This document shows positions 33,012 to 44,397 of a DNA stretch of 64,000 bases, piece after piece. The first letter of the stretch is position 1. Each line of letters starts with the position of its first letter. The notes under the pieces are model-generated. The model had not been told where the DNA came from, did not search any database, and saw only the letters and a list, made by a program, of their open reading frames with translations. The position numbers and the translations under genes are program-made. The DNA is from Blastomussa wellsi. Its lineage: Eukaryota; Cnidaria; Anthozoa; Scleractinia; Plerogyridae. The stretch lies in contig OX393565.1 in NCBI GenBank assembly GCA_947652115.1, forward strand, positions 7,136,021-7,200,020, given 5' to 3'.

Positions 33012-33345
33012 CTGGGCTCGTCTTATTTCGATACCGGTTCAAAATCCTTAATACAAATCTCTTAGCGTGGTTATAGCTATGCATCATGAGCTGCCGCGTT
33101 TCGCAAAGGTTGGATCGTTGCTCTCAAATTAGGCTCAAATATCCGTTATCCTCAGAATAGAATAGATAAAATCTAAGCCAAAAATCAAATGTTTGATGAT
33201 TACAGGAAAAGATATGACAATGAACCAAAAGACCCGCCAAGAACACGTCCTAGCATAATATGCATAACGGGAATCACTGCACGGATCGTGAGAGTAAGTT
33301 ACGGAAATCACAGAGCTGTTGAACTTACTTGATCTCCTCCGCGCT
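33012..33345. repeat. Repeat module, B type
   Basis: GGCTCGTCTTATTTCGATAC begins this copy inside segmental copy 1. It corresponds to 30678-31019 and to the split copy at 38205-38345 plus 40129-40310. Confidence 0.85.
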
Positions 33346-33434
33346 AGTGTCAAGAGATGAACTAAAGGCAAATCAGCCGCACAGGCAGATTTTATATTGG
33401 GGGTGAGCATTTGCGTGACGTCACTGTGACGTCG
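33329..33434 (-). promoter_or_regulatory. Promoter-like module: twin CRE, TATA box, short exon, donor
   Basis: Reading the minus strand there is a CGACGTCA half-palindrome (33427-33434), a perfect TGACGTCA CRE (33416-33423), a TATAAAA box (33390-33396), and then about 60 bases that end at ATCAA|GTAAGT (33329). The order and spacing fit a TATA promoter with a short noncoding first exon. The downstream gene is not identified. The element recurs in copy 2 at 40268-40384. Confidence 0.45.
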
Positions 33435-34127
33435 TATCTTTTAGTCCTTCTCAATTACTTCCCGGGGACGTTTCTTAAACAGTACCAAGTGAGGGGCGCA
33501 TCTTGTGTATTAATTTCGTCACGTGCGCTGGATCTAGCGCAAGTGTCTCCACATGTGTAATACTATAGGATTTATAACTTCAAGTATTTTTGTTTTTCTT
33601 GGTCGAAGAAGGGCCTTACAGCAATTAACATGTGGCGTAATCGATAATATCCTAGATAGTCTCTTTAGAAATTGCTTTCCAAAACGGGTGCCAACATTGA
33701 GAAGAAATAACAGGGAGACCAAAGTATTTATTTTAATGGAACTCCTCGTGGAACGACAGGTTTTCAGTTTTTACCAGAAACTTCAGTATAAATGATCTCA
33801 TTACACATTCATTAGGAGAGGAACTGATCGAATTTCTTCCTGTTTTCATGGATTGTGAATACAGTTTAACAGTGAGTATTTCCTGTACTTTAAGCAACGC
33901 TTGGAAACAAGCAAACCTCGATCAGCCGTCTACTGATATATCTAGAATGTACTTCTTGTGTCCTTGAATGAGAGCAATCAAAATTTTAAATAAACGTTTA
34001 CGATGAATAAGGCAATATTTACGTGATATATAATACAATTGCTTTCCAGGAATGTGGTTAATAGAGTGCGTCAGTCATAAGTAAAGCGTTGTTAAGCTTT
34101 TTTTCTGTATCGGTTTGGAGTATTGCT

Positions 34128-34290
34128 GCTCCCCTGGATGGATTGCTAGTCCATCGAAGGTTACTCCTCCCTGAATGGGACGCTAGTCCATCGCAGCTTC
34201 CTCCCCCCTGGATGGGATTCTAGCCTGATCGCAGGGACTCCACAACATTCATTACCCCAATAAATCGTCGTACCCAGGTATTCATCCCAC
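34128..34290. repeat. Short tandem CTGGATGGGAT-TAGTCCATCGCAG repeats
   Basis: Three degenerate units of about 38 bp contain GGATGGATTGCTAGTCCATC, GAATGGGACGCTAGTCCATC and GGATGGGATTCTAGCCTGAT. A minus-oriented CCTGGGTGGGATGAATACCT segment follows. The pattern resembles the conserved tail of an interspersed anthozoan repeat; I cannot name the family. Confidence 0.6.
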
Positions 34291-34525
34291 CCAGGAAAAA
34301 CGTCTCTTTCTTGTCGGGGATATCATATATTTGCGTTGAATTAAAGATAGAAAATGAAATATTAAATAGTTGCCGAGTGAAAATATTTGTTGGTCTTTTC
34401 ACATATTTCAGTATCAAATAAACAAGTGTCTGCTTTTCAAATGCTCTGCGTAAGACCAAATCACTCTGAAAATGGCATTACTAAATTGAGCGAAATGTTA
34501 CTTCAGTCTGACGACCAAACGATTA

Positions 34526-34575
34526 GCCTCACGTTATTTCGATGCTAGCTCGGAATCCTCAAAACAAACTACTAA
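34526..34575. repeat. Repeat module start, A type, before copy 2
   Basis: AGCCTCACGTTATTTCGATG and TCGGAATCCTCAAAACA match the start of the 29138 module. The sequence then runs into copy 2 of the segmental duplication. Confidence 0.75.
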
Positions 34576-34755
34576 GCTTTCTATACACGTATGCATCCCG
34601 AGCTGCCGCGTTTCGCAGAGGCTGGATCATAACTCTCAGAAAAATCAGACGCTCAAATTTTCGTTATTCTCATACATTAAAGTAAAGACAAAAAGATGTT
34701 GCATGATTAAAGAAAAGATTTACTGACGACGTATTTTTTACTTCATAAAAAGTTA

Positions 34756-35314
34756 AGACGGAATCCATTAGGAAGTTGAGTAATTAAGTTGAATAATTTA
34801 TTTAAGTTGGACAAAAATCGAGTACCAGAATAATTTTCAATCATATTGCGTTATTTTTTACCCTTAATAAAAGGTAAAGATGTAAGTAATTATTTGTGAT
34901 AACAACGACAATAATTTCTTATCAGAGGCCGAGGAAATGAATTTTAAAGATCACAAGCTATAGGCAAAATCTTATGTGTAGCCATTTTGTGAAATCATAT
35001 TGAAGCGATTCAGTGGAATTATAGTGGAACTTCGAAATTTGTTTTCCATGATTGGTGTTGTTAGAAAAGATTTCTTTTGATAAGATATTTGAAGCAGTAA
35101 CTCAGAAGTTTGCAATAAGGTGTAATTAATTTTGGTCCAACAATTTCTTGCCAGAGCCTGAGAAAATGAATTTGAAAGCTCGTAAGCTATAGGAAAAACC
35201 TCACATCTTTTAAGCGATTCAGTGGAATTCAGTGGAACTTCGAAATTTGTTTTCGATGTTTGATGTTGTCAGAAAAGATTTCTCTTGATAATATTTTTGA
35301 AACGGATTCCGTCT
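34756..35314. mobile_element. Tc1/mariner-like MITE, 559 bp
   Basis: The ends are AGACGGAATCC and its complement, flanked by TA on both sides. Copy 1 has the undisturbed site AGTTAAAACTTC near 31200, with a single TA. The interior holds a diverged direct repeat (about 34920-35065 and 35150-35295, with GATTCAGTGGAATT and CTTCGAAATTTGTTTTC). No open frame of note. The TA target and short inverted ends suggest a mariner-family transposase acted in trans. Confidence 0.85.
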
Positions 35315-35717
35315 TAAAACTTCATTAAAAGTTAAAACGGCCAGTTTATACATCTCGAGCACGAGAATCTATCAGAATGTTTTGATTTTAGTTTGCTGTT
35401 GCTTTAAAATGCAATTATATAGCTATCAAATGAACAGTAGACAAGATCATATAATAGTGTCAATCATTAAAAAGGAAACGTGCGTTGTGAAGTCCACAGC
35501 GCAATGATATTGGTCTCCAAAAGTACTTCTTGCACGCCATCAAATCTAAATGCACGATTCAATTGCTTTTGAACCTTCGCGGCTTTTCAGGCATATCGAT
35601 TATTTGGCTAATTGTTAAGAAGCCTTCTTTTGAAACCTTTTAGTCTTTTGTTGAAGCGCTTTTTATTTTCATCACTACCTTCACAGGACGTTGAAAGATG
35701 AGGTAAATCACAATTAT

Positions 35718-35886
35718 CTACTTGCACAAATCCCATAATACACTTCTTTTACCCCCCCCCCCCCAAAAAAAAAAAAAAAATTGTGCATAATCATTGTTTA
35801 CAATTTCTCCCAAGGGAAATCTAAAACAATGCCTGTGCAAATTTTTTGGGGGGTAGAAGCAGTGTATTATGCTATTGTGCAAGTAG
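35718..35886. mobile_element. Short foldback MITE, 169 bp
   Basis: CTACTTGCACAA..ATAATACAC and poly-C at the left are mirrored by poly-G, GTGTATTAT..TTGTGCAAGTAG at the right. It is absent from copy 1 at the matching place (AAATCACAGCACAATATCTG near 31590). It interrupts a minus-strand open frame that is intact in copy 1. Confidence 0.8.
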
Positions 35887-36966
35887 AGAATACAATATCT
35901 GTTTGTGTATGGCGCCTTTTGGCACGAACTCCATTCTATTTTATTTCAAATTTCATAGCTTTATGCAAAACTATCACTGACAACTGGTGGAGATAATAGC
36001 AAAGTAAAACCAAAATAATATTCTTGGAAGCCTTGTTGCATGATTTTCCCCCGTAACACGACAAAATTAGAAATATTGTCCTGAAATTGATATTTCACCC
36101 TGATTATTTATTTTCTTGATTGCGCGATCAATGAAACGAGTTTTAAAAGATTGTATTTGGAACTGTAATCATCATTGTTTCTCAGTTTTGAAGTTATATC
36201 TGAGAACATGCTCTTGATAAAGGGTAATGGGGCGTACTTAAAAATTTGACACTGAGCGTTAGCTCTTAGCGGGCTTAAGCAAGTTCTCACCGAGTGCAGC
36301 CGTCCACATAAAAAGGAAGTAAATATAAGGTGTGTAGCAATTGACTCTTTAACAGTGATATTGGATTTCAAAAGTATTTCCAAGGCTAACTCGCTGTTAA
36401 ACGTTAAAACGCGCCTCTTGGCATGTAGGCCATTTTAATTTGACTTTACATTTTAATACCATTTCGGGCAAATATTGCCGAGAATTGCTAGAAATAATAG
36501 CAAGCAGAACAGAATGACACGATTTTCAAGCAAAATGTGATAAAATTAGTTATAACCTAAAATGAATTAAATTCTACCTGTTTTCTTGTTTGGGCAATCG
36601 AACGATACAAATAATACTTCCTGGGCTTGTGATTTGAAGTGCTTAGTTATAATCATAATTGTTTCAGTTGTATAAGTAAGATGAAGTGGGATTATGCTTT
36701 CGGCTGCGACTGGCAAAATTGATAGTTCTAAGTGACAAAAACCGCCCTAAAGCTAAGCAAACATCGGTTAAAAAGATTTTAATTTGGTAATTTCTAACTT
36801 CCCCGATATAAAAATTCGACTTTTGGTGAATGGCAGCTTGCCCTTTATTTATTTATTTTTTGTCTTTTGGCTTTTGGGCAGTCGTCCGGTGTAGATTGAA
36901 TTAACTTTCTTTGTTTCAAATCTAACTCAGTGCATTGCACGCTGTAGGTTGAGGTACATGAGGTAT

Positions 36967-37925
36967 ATATAGATTACTTCATAGAAAGTGCGACGAGTGA
37001 ATAATAATCTGTGCAAAGCACTTTCTATGCTGTAATTTGTTTATTATATATAACGAGTACTCAACCATGGTAAACTTAAACCGATTGTTCTAGTCTATAA
37101 TTAAAGAGCTAAACGCAGCGCGAGGAAAACAAAGCTGCAAATGCATTCTGATGGCTTTCCAAGCGAGATCTTTTTTAAATAGAAAAGAAAAATTACGGCG
37201 ACGACAAGCTATCGTAAACAAAAACTTTATTTAAATAGCGGTATAAAACACACTGTGTTAATACTTTTTAACAGAAAAGCTTTTGCTATCGCATCGAGAA
37301 ACGTCGCCATAAGTGAATCAACTGGCGAATTTTTGAACAAAAATTGTGATAACATAAGGAGTCGGTTCATTAAACAATAATTACGACGTAAATCCACATT
37401 AAAAAGTGAAATATTTACTTTACCCTGATGTTCCCAAGAGTGCTTGAATTTTCTTAGAACGTCCACGGCTGCGTTGTATCAAAGCTACAATGAAAGTCTT
37501 TCATTTCTTGGCTTTCCCTTATCGACATTTAGTTTGTCTTCGGTCCGCCTGGAAAATGATTTTAGCATTTCCAATTATCATAACTGTGCTCTTAAGGTTT
37601 TGTTTGGCGTGTTTCTGATGGCTTTCCTTTCCATAAAGTTCTCAAAAGTACAAAATTTGTATCCAAAACATAAACTGTTTTCGAGAGCTTGCAAACTTGC
37701 AGCGCGTTCTCACAACCTCGTTGGAAACCATTTGAATTCCCGCGCTCTGATTGGTTAGGTCGTTCTACTCTTGATGCTGATTGGTTATATTTTTCACATG
37801 TGAAGAAAGCTATACGCGAAGCTGATTTGACGTATCGCTTTTCTCACATATGAAAATATAGCAGATATAGAGTTATATTTGCAAGGTTTATGACCTAAAA
37901 TTGTCGCTATATATATAATAAAAAT
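36967..37925. mobile_element. Unclassified insertion of about 0.95 kb in copy 2
   Basis: It sits between GAGGTATA and ATATTGCATGATTGAG, which are adjacent in copy 1. Near its left edge CACTTTCTATG pairs with CATAGAAAGTG (36980-37030), forming a stem-loop. Both strands carry open frames of 79-104 codons (37227-37466 minus, 37444-37758 plus) without a recognisable domain. Confidence 0.6.
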
Positions 37926-38204
37926 TAATATTGCATGATTGAGTTTCTTAAGTCACCTTGTATTTGTTTTTGTCAAGACCTTTTGTTGTTTTTCGTATTT
38001 TTTATGTAGTTTTATAAAAAGATCAAATTTTCATTTAAGTAGAAAAAGAAAGCTGTATTTGTGAGGATCTTTCCTCTTTATTGATTGCTTTCAATTTTGT
38101 ATTTAAATGCCATTTAAAAAAACAACAAATCCCAAGTTGAATAAACAGGTCCCGCACGAAATCCCTTTACGAAAGAGAGCGAAGTTCTTTCTTTTTCATC
38201 TATC

Positions 38205-38345
38205 TAATGGGCTCGTGTTACTTTGATACCAGTTCAAAATCCTTAATAAAAATCTCTTAGCGTGGTTATAGTTATGCATCATGAGCTGCCGCGTTTCGCA
38301 GAGGTTGGATAGTTGCTTTTTGAATTAGGCTCAAATATCCGTTAT
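38205..38345. repeat. Repeat module, B type, first part
   Basis: GGGCTCGTGTTACTTTGATA through AATATCCGTTATTG matches 33012-33155. The module resumes at about 40129 (AATAGATAAAATCTAAGCC) after a 1.8-kb insertion. Confidence 0.8.
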
Positions 38346-40128
38346 TGTTAAAACTAGTATACCTAAATGGTAAAAATGCTGTCAAAGGGGAGGACGAAAT
38401 AACTGTGCTAGCAGTAACTTTATGAACTGTACTATCTTGTCTGCTTTGAACAATGAAGAGATGTGAGATTCCATTCTTACAACTATGCTAATTCGAAGTG
38501 AAATTTGAAGCGAAAGGCACATTTACTGTCAAGCTCCCCATCTTTTACCACCCGTCTTCCATAAAAATTTGAACGGCCCCGTAAGTATCAACATTCTGCA
38601 AAGGACAGTACAGAAAAAAACTCTTTGATAAAACTATAAAACAAGCATTTGTTGTCATTTCGCTGTTGAGATAACTGCTGCCCCTTAACAGTAACTATCG
38701 TTGTAAAACTACAAACTATGATCATGAGAGACTCAATGAAACGGAAATTTTGGCATAAATTACGGGAAAAATTATCTTGTGAAAAAGATAAATTTTGTCG
38801 AAAGTGTTTTCACCGGTTATTCAACAAAAGTTCGAAGATTTAGTCGAGCAATTGATGTTTTATTCGCAACGTTAGGTTTGCTTGTAATAACTTGTGATAA
38901 TGATAGAACTTGCATTTGAGCTGACAGACAGCGCATTGAATTTGCTCGTTTTACATGCAAGCAAACGTGAATCGAAACTTATTAGACTTTATTGCGTTCG
39001 TCATAAATACGAAACGTGAATGAAAACAATCTCAAAATTGAAAATAAAGACACCAGGAAAAAAGCGCTTGTGTAAAGCGCTTCACGGGATATTTTGACTT
39101 CACAACAGACAGTACGTTGAATTTGCACGTTGTTATGATATTCAGGCTTGTGTGCGAGCGGCCGAGCGAACTCAAAATTGCTTTTAAATCGAAACCGCTA
39201 AAATTTATTACTTCCATTACAAATACAAAACTTGAGTTAAAGCATTATCAAAAATCTAAAATAAAGACACCAGCAAAGGTGAACACTTTCTTCCTTTCGT
39301 TAATAACGGCGCAATGATCACATAAATTTGCATGTTGTGTGCGTGAAAGAGATTATCACAAGACAGCTTCTACAGTAAATCGAAACTCGCATCGCCAGAA
39401 GGGCCGGATTTGAAACGGTCGATCACAGGGAGTCACCCCAAAATACAAGCGATTAAACGAGAGCTTAAAAACCCAAGGTTTTACGGACAACTTTCGACAG
39501 CAGCATTTTTGTCGTGCTTTCGTGACCTTTTCTCATGCTTTCCTCTGAATCCAAGAATCTCGTCTACATTTATATTTAAAAGGAATTTTTACCCAGCGAA
39601 TATGTGGATAGTTTGTTTCTTTCAGTTTTCAAAAATACAAAACAAAATAAGTTCAAGTCACCGAGTTGTTTTCAAGCATAACACATGTCTGGGATGCCGA
39701 GCCCGGAATGCACGTGTTATGTTCTTTCCCTCCGGCAATCAGCACGATCGATCAATTGGACTTGACCAAAGAAAGGTACATTTCATCTGATAAACGTATT
39801 TATTAACTGCAAAAGAAACCAAAATCCATGCTGAACGACAAATAACCATTGGTTAGAAAGAGCCGACAAAAATAGTCCGATAACCTACTTTGGTGTAATC
39901 GACTGTACACGTCATCTTCTCACGCATATACCACTGCGCATGCTAAATCTTTCATTTGCGCATAACCACAATTCCTTGCGCCTTTGATCTTACCGCGGAC
40001 AAGAATTCCTTGCGTTTCGTAAAAAAAGTGATTGCAAGCCCCTATAATGTAATCTTATGCCGATTAGAGGGCTGCCTCGCTCGTTCGCTTCATGCTCACT
40101 CGCTGCGGCAGCAATTAGCGTCGCTCAA
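38346..40128. mobile_element. Unclassified insertion of about 1.8 kb in copy 2
   Basis: It is absent from the matching site in copy 1 (near 33155). No terminal inverted repeat is evident to me. It has a plus-strand open frame at 39410-39790 that I do not recognise. It ends in a GCCTCGCTCGTTCGCTTCAT / CACTCGCTGCGGCAGC stretch. Confidence 0.5.
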
Positions 40129-40267
40129 TAGATAAAATCTAAGCCAAAAATAAGATGTTTGATTATTACAGCTAAAGACGTGAAAATGAACCGAAAGGCC
40201 CGCCAAGAACACCTGACATAATATGCATAACGGGAATCACTGCAGATCTAGAGAGTAACTTACGGAA

Positions 40268-40384
40268 ATCACAGAGGTATTGAACTTAGTTGATCTCCTC
40301 CGCGCGAGTGTCGAGAGATGAACTAAAGGCGAATCAGCCGTACAGACATATTTTATATTGGCAGTTAGCATATGCGTGACGTCA
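40268..40384 (-). promoter_or_regulatory. Second copy of the CRE/TATA promoter-like module, donor mutated
   Basis: TGACGTCA (40377-40384) and TATAAAA (40351-40357) are kept. The second CRE is degraded to CGACATCA, and the splice donor equivalent to 33329 reads CTAAGT instead of GTAAGT. This copy may no longer support normal splicing. Confidence 0.4.
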
Positions 40385-40957
40385 CTGTGATGTCGTATCT
40401 CTCAGTTCTTCTAAATGATTTCGCGGGGACGATTAAGAGGCGCATCTTATGTATTAATTTCGTCACGTACTCTAGATCATGTCCAGTATTATTGGATCTA
40501 CAACTTCAAGTATTTTTCCTTTTCTGTAAGGTCGAAGAAGTGCCTTACGGCAATTAAACATGTGACGTAATCGATAATATCTTAGATAATCTCTTTAAAC
40601 ATTGCTTTGCAAAACAGGTGTCAACAATCAGAAGAAATAACAGGGAAACCAACATATTTAATTTAATGCAACTTCTTGTGGTACGGAAGGTTTTCAGGTT
40701 TTACCGGAAACTTTTTGTATAAATGATTTCATTACACATTCATTAGGAGAGGAACTGATCGAATTTTAGTCCTGTTTTCATGGATTGTGTACAGTTTAAC
40801 AGTATATTTCCTGTATTTTAAGGAATGCTTGGAAACAAGAAAGCCTCTATCAGCCGTCCACTGACACATCTAGAATGTACTTCTTGTGTCGTTGAATGAT
40901 AGCAATCAAAATTATAAATGAACGTTCACGATGAATAAGTTTGCATGATATATATAG

Positions 40958-41000
40958 ATTTAGCCAAGCCTAAAAGCGGAGCTCCAATACCACTTCTTTG
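40958..41000. repeat. Terminus of the AGCGGAGCTCC repeat family
   Basis: TAGATTTAGCCAAGCCTAAA followed by AGCGGAGCTCC is the inverse of ends found at 54215-54244 and 55733-55768. Confidence 0.75.
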
Positions 41001-41199
41001 GTGGTAAGATTCTTTTAACAATAAGGTTACTGCTTTTTTACGCAACTACTAATATGAGAGATTCCATAGGTGAACCATCTATTCCAATGACAGAATTCTG
41101 TTGAGGATGAAAAACATACTTACCCACAGAATTAAGACAAGCGACTTCCTTAAGCGAGTTTAAGACAACACTGAGTCGCCACAGTTTTAAGTAAATTTT

Positions 41200-41397
41200 T
41201 ATTATAATTCTTAAGCGAAATTTTTAAGTGTATTTTTTGAACACGGCCTCCATGAAAAGCAGTTTTTATTCTTTTGTATTTTACACCTTTTTTGTAGCTA
41301 GGAAGATAGGTAGTTAGTTGATTACCATAAATACTTCTAAATAAGCTGATGGAAATACCGTGTATAAATAAAGTTATCTTATCTTATCTTATCTTGT
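41200..41397 (+). mobile_element. 3' end of a non-LTR retrotransposon, plus strand
   Basis: A TTGTATTTTACACC...GTAGCTAGGAAGATAG UTR-like tail ends in AAATAAAGTT(ATCTT)n. A short pentamer array after an AATAAA-like signal is the usual 3' end of CR1/L2-group LINEs. No coding part remains. Confidence 0.6.
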
Positions 41398-42640
41398 TTT
41401 CAGTCAAGCTGACATTTTTATTGTTATCTAATACAACCACGCATGAACAGATTCTTATTCGTAGCAAAATCACTGTTGGATTTTAATGTGCATGAGAAGA
41501 CCGTCATTCATAGGCAGTTATTGTAGGTCGCGTGATAGAGTCTGGGGCAATGAGGAGGGAAAATGAATTGAATGATAGTTATATTTTCCAGTCACACAGT
41601 ACTTTGAATTAATTTACAGATCAAACAAACGAAAATGTGACAGGAAGTATCCTGCAATACTACACACTGAACTTTCCATGATAAGCTGTCAAAAGGTGTG
41701 GGCTAAAATTAAGATAACTCAGTAACTTGAAATGGATTTCCAATTTATTTTATGTTTCACTTTATGGTAAGTGTTGGTTTCTGTCTGATACATTTGGCCA
41801 AATGCAGGACCTGCAAAAATAAAACTCAGCGCAATAATTATTATAATATTATGCTGAGGTGAATAAGTTTTAGCCATAACCACTCAAGCGGACATCCATC
41901 ACCAAATAGTTACTCGCAGTACTAGCAAATACAATCAGGACTATGTTTCAGCTATAACAGCCAATGGGAGTGCACAGAAGAGACCAGCTGCTCATTTGAT
42001 TTACATGTCCTATCAAAACAGATGAAAAGTAAACACCTAATAATAATAATTATTGTTATACTGGATAGGGTATTTCATCTGTCATTACACTGATTTTGGT
42101 GGTCAAGGAGTGGATCTGGGAAAAAAATTCTGGAATAATAATTGCATGGACTGGTAATTGATAAGTTTCTTCTGTGACCACATTGTAATAACAGATTTCT
42201 ACTGCAAATTGGTAAGCACATCTTCAGTGGAATTTAGAAGAATAAAGAATGCTTCATCAGGGATAAAAAGCTGTGTGCAGACTTTTCCATCTCACTTACC
42301 CAACAGAGAAGGTCATGTGGCTGTCTGCCAATTAAATAATAAAAAAGGAAACTAGTCTTTTCCCAGGGTAAACAAAATTTGAGAGTAGCTTGTCTGAAGG
42401 GAAATTTATAATTAAAGGTTTTCTTTCAAGCCCTGTTAAAACATTTTATTATTTTTTCCTAAGGCTTGTGTAAACAAATGCTAAACCAAACTGTCCTAAC
42501 AAAAAAGTTGAACGCCCTGCTAGATTTTGAAATCCAGAAGCTCTGAAATGCTATTTCAGATTATTAATGAGGAATTTCTGACAAAAACAATGTTCCAGTT
42601 AAAAAAATGACACATTTAAGATTAAAATGAGGCAACAATT
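41398..42640. other. Noncoding stretch
   Basis: AT-rich with short TAA/ATT runs; no supported gene. Confidence 0.5.
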
Positions 42641-42644
42641 GATA

Positions 42645-43908
42645 GGGGGGGTATACTTTATTTAATTAAAAGAAACACGCTAGCCCCAACAACACTCAGC
42701 TGGAGGGCGTGTTTGTACAGACATAAAAAGAGACTAAAACTAATAATATAAGATTAATAATATCGTAGATCATAAAAATTCAACTACTATAAACTAAGTA
42801 TATATTAAAAACTAAGTATATTATTAATTACAAATATTCAACTATAACACTAAACTAAGTTCATATTATAAACTAAGTACAAAAAAGTAGAAAATCAACA
42901 CATGAGGCATGACATGACACAATTACGTTTAGATACATTTGTTAAATGAATGTATCGATTCCGCTAGTTTTGCTTCATTTGGGAGTTGGTTCCAAAGCAT
43001 TGCGCCGCTATATTTAAAACTTCTTTTTAGAAACTCTCTCTTCGGTTTAGGAAGTGTTAGATCTGTAGCACTACTCCTGAGATGGTAATCAGTCTGGTCA
43101 ACATTCCTTCTAACAAAAGAGTTCCTAAGGTTGGGCGCGGTGTCGTCATTTAATATTTTATGCATCAATGTTGATTTGGCACGAAGCCGCCTCACATTAA
43201 GTGTGTCCCAAGAGAGGGTCTGGATTATTTCAGAGGAACGAATATCATAATTGGCACCGGTAAGAACCCTAGCAGCACGAGATTGAAATCTTTGAAGCTT
43301 GTCTCTTAGTAATTTTCCGCAGTTGTCCCAGAGAGGAGAACAATATTCTAAGTAAGGCTGTACCATACTCTTATAAACCTTTTCAAGCGTATCTACAGGA
43401 ACAAAGGGCTTAATACGTCTCATCGCTCCAATACCTGCACTGGCTTTCTTACAAATCATGTCAATATGACTATCCCAACTAAGTTTATCATCTATCAGAA
43501 CTCCCAAGCATTTATGTGTATCAGTTCGTGATATGGGTGTGTTGTTTACCACAACGGGTTGTTCGGTATTCTTATTGTTCAAATTATACGAGGAGCCAAT
43601 AAACATCAATTTAGACTTAGAAGGGTGGATTTGAAGTTTGTTTTCTATAAGCCAGTTGCGGACATGAGCGAGGTCAGAATTTAGTTTGATGACAAGTTCG
43701 TTGGCATCATAAGAGGATGAGAAAATTTGGGTATCATCCGCATACATGCATGGAGTGGTCGATCTTAAACACTCAGGCAGGTCATTAATATATAATAAGA
43801 ACAACAATGGACCCAAGATTGAGCCCTGAGGGACACCACAGATTATTGTTTTCTTGGATGATAGTTGTTCATTGATACTGCATTGTTGCTCTCTATTTGA
43901 CAAATACG
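42645..43908 (-). mobile_element. 5'-truncated non-LTR retrotransposon
   Basis: The reading frame 42929-43903 plus a 3' UTR of about 280 bp ends at TAAAGTATACCCCCCC near 42645. The 5' boundary at about 43908 falls inside the RT domain, the typical result of incomplete reverse transcription. No target-site duplication is obvious. Confidence 0.8.
42929..43903 (-). CDS. Reverse transcriptase, C-terminal half (CR1/Jockey-like)
   Basis: It contains CGVPQGSILGPLLFLLYINDLP (RT motif 4) and the catalytic CMYADDTQIF. These are followed by HPSKSKLMFIGS, HKCLGVLIDDKLSW and the tail SPLWDNCG...LQRFQSRAARVLTG of LINE ORF2 proteins. The upstream endonuclease and early RT motifs are missing because of truncation. 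The 324-residue frame is otherwise open, which suggests a fairly recent insertion, but it cannot be autonomous. Confidence 0.93.
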   Translation of the reverse strand: MSNREQQCSINEQLSSKKTIICGVPQGSILGPLLFLLYINDLPECLRSTTPCMYADDTQIFSSSYDANELVIKLNSDLAHVRNWLIENKLQIHPSKSKLMFIGSSYNLNNKNTEQPVVVNNTPISRTDTHKCLGVLIDDKLSWDSHIDMICKKASAGIGAMRRIKPFVPVDTLEKVYKSMVQPYLEYCSPLWDNCGKLLRDKLQRFQSRAARVLTGANYDIRSSEIIQTLSWDTLNVRRLRAKSTLMHKILNDDTAPNLRNSFVRRNVDQTDYHLRSSATDLTLPKPKREFLKRSFKYSGAMLWNQLPNEAKLAESIHSFNKCI

Positions 43909-44075
43909 ATTAATTTTGGGTTCTTTAAGTGTTCTTTTATGCTCTAATTACCTGTTGGACAGCAAAAAGAAAAATGGTTTTCCTCCTCTGAAACCTAATA
44001 AAACAATGTTAAATCTGCTAAAAATGCATAATTTGCCCCATAATGTACCTTTCTTGCCACATAATTTCCCGGGAA

Positions 44076-44397
44076 AATGCCGCAGAATTTCCCTTTTTTG
44101 TCGCACCCTATAGATCAGAAGCCCTGTTTTTACTGCATTTTTACTGCTGAGGCAGAAATAAAAAGGCTTACGAATTTTCTCTCTGGGACTGAGGTTTATA
44201 GAGAGAGTCCACGTAAGAGGTTTTATTATTGAAGTAAATGCCGCAGAATTTCCCTTCTTTGTCGCACCCTATAGATCAGAAGCCCTGTTTTTACTGCATT
44301 TTTACTGCTGAGGCAGAAATAAAAAGGCTTACGAATTTTCTCTCTGAGACTGAGGTTTATAGAGAGAGTCCACGTAAGAGGTTCTATCATTGAAGTA
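44076..44397. repeat. Two tandem copies of a 161-bp unit
   Basis: TGCCGCAGAATTTCCCTT begins at 44078 and at 44239. Each copy holds GTCGCACCCTATAGATCAGA and GAGAGAGTCCACGTAAGAGG. The copies differ at only a few bases. Confidence 0.92.

Larger units (their letters stand above)
31021..34035 (+). repeat. Segmental duplication, copy 1
   Basis: Its blocks recur in the same order and orientation in copy 2 (34576-40957): CGTATGCATCCCGAGCTGCC, CTTGCACGCCATCAAATCTA, CACCGAGTGCAGCCGTCCAC, GGCAAATATTGCCGAGAATT, the B-type module at 33012, and GAATGTACTTCTTGTGT. By eye the shared blocks look roughly 90-95 percent identical. Copy 1 is compact and lacks the insertions found in copy 2, so it approximates the unit before those insertions. 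Short conserved minus-strand frames inside (31503-31688, 31657-32001, 32533-32778) are disrupted in copy 2. Confidence 0.9.
34576..40957 (+). repeat. Segmental duplication, copy 2, with insertions
   Basis: It is the same block order as 31021-34035 but more than twice as long. It is interrupted by at least five insertions absent from copy 1: 34756-35314, 35718-35886, about 36076-36118, about 36967-37925 and about 38346-40128. It lost a segment near 38000 that contains the start of the 32533-32778 reading frame. It ends at a CTAAATCTATATATA-type repeat terminus. Confidence 0.88.

Noticed and set aside
37227..37758. Overlapping open frames on both strands in the copy 2 insertion
   Set aside because: Neither has a recognisable domain, and the AT-rich insertion gives long frames by chance.
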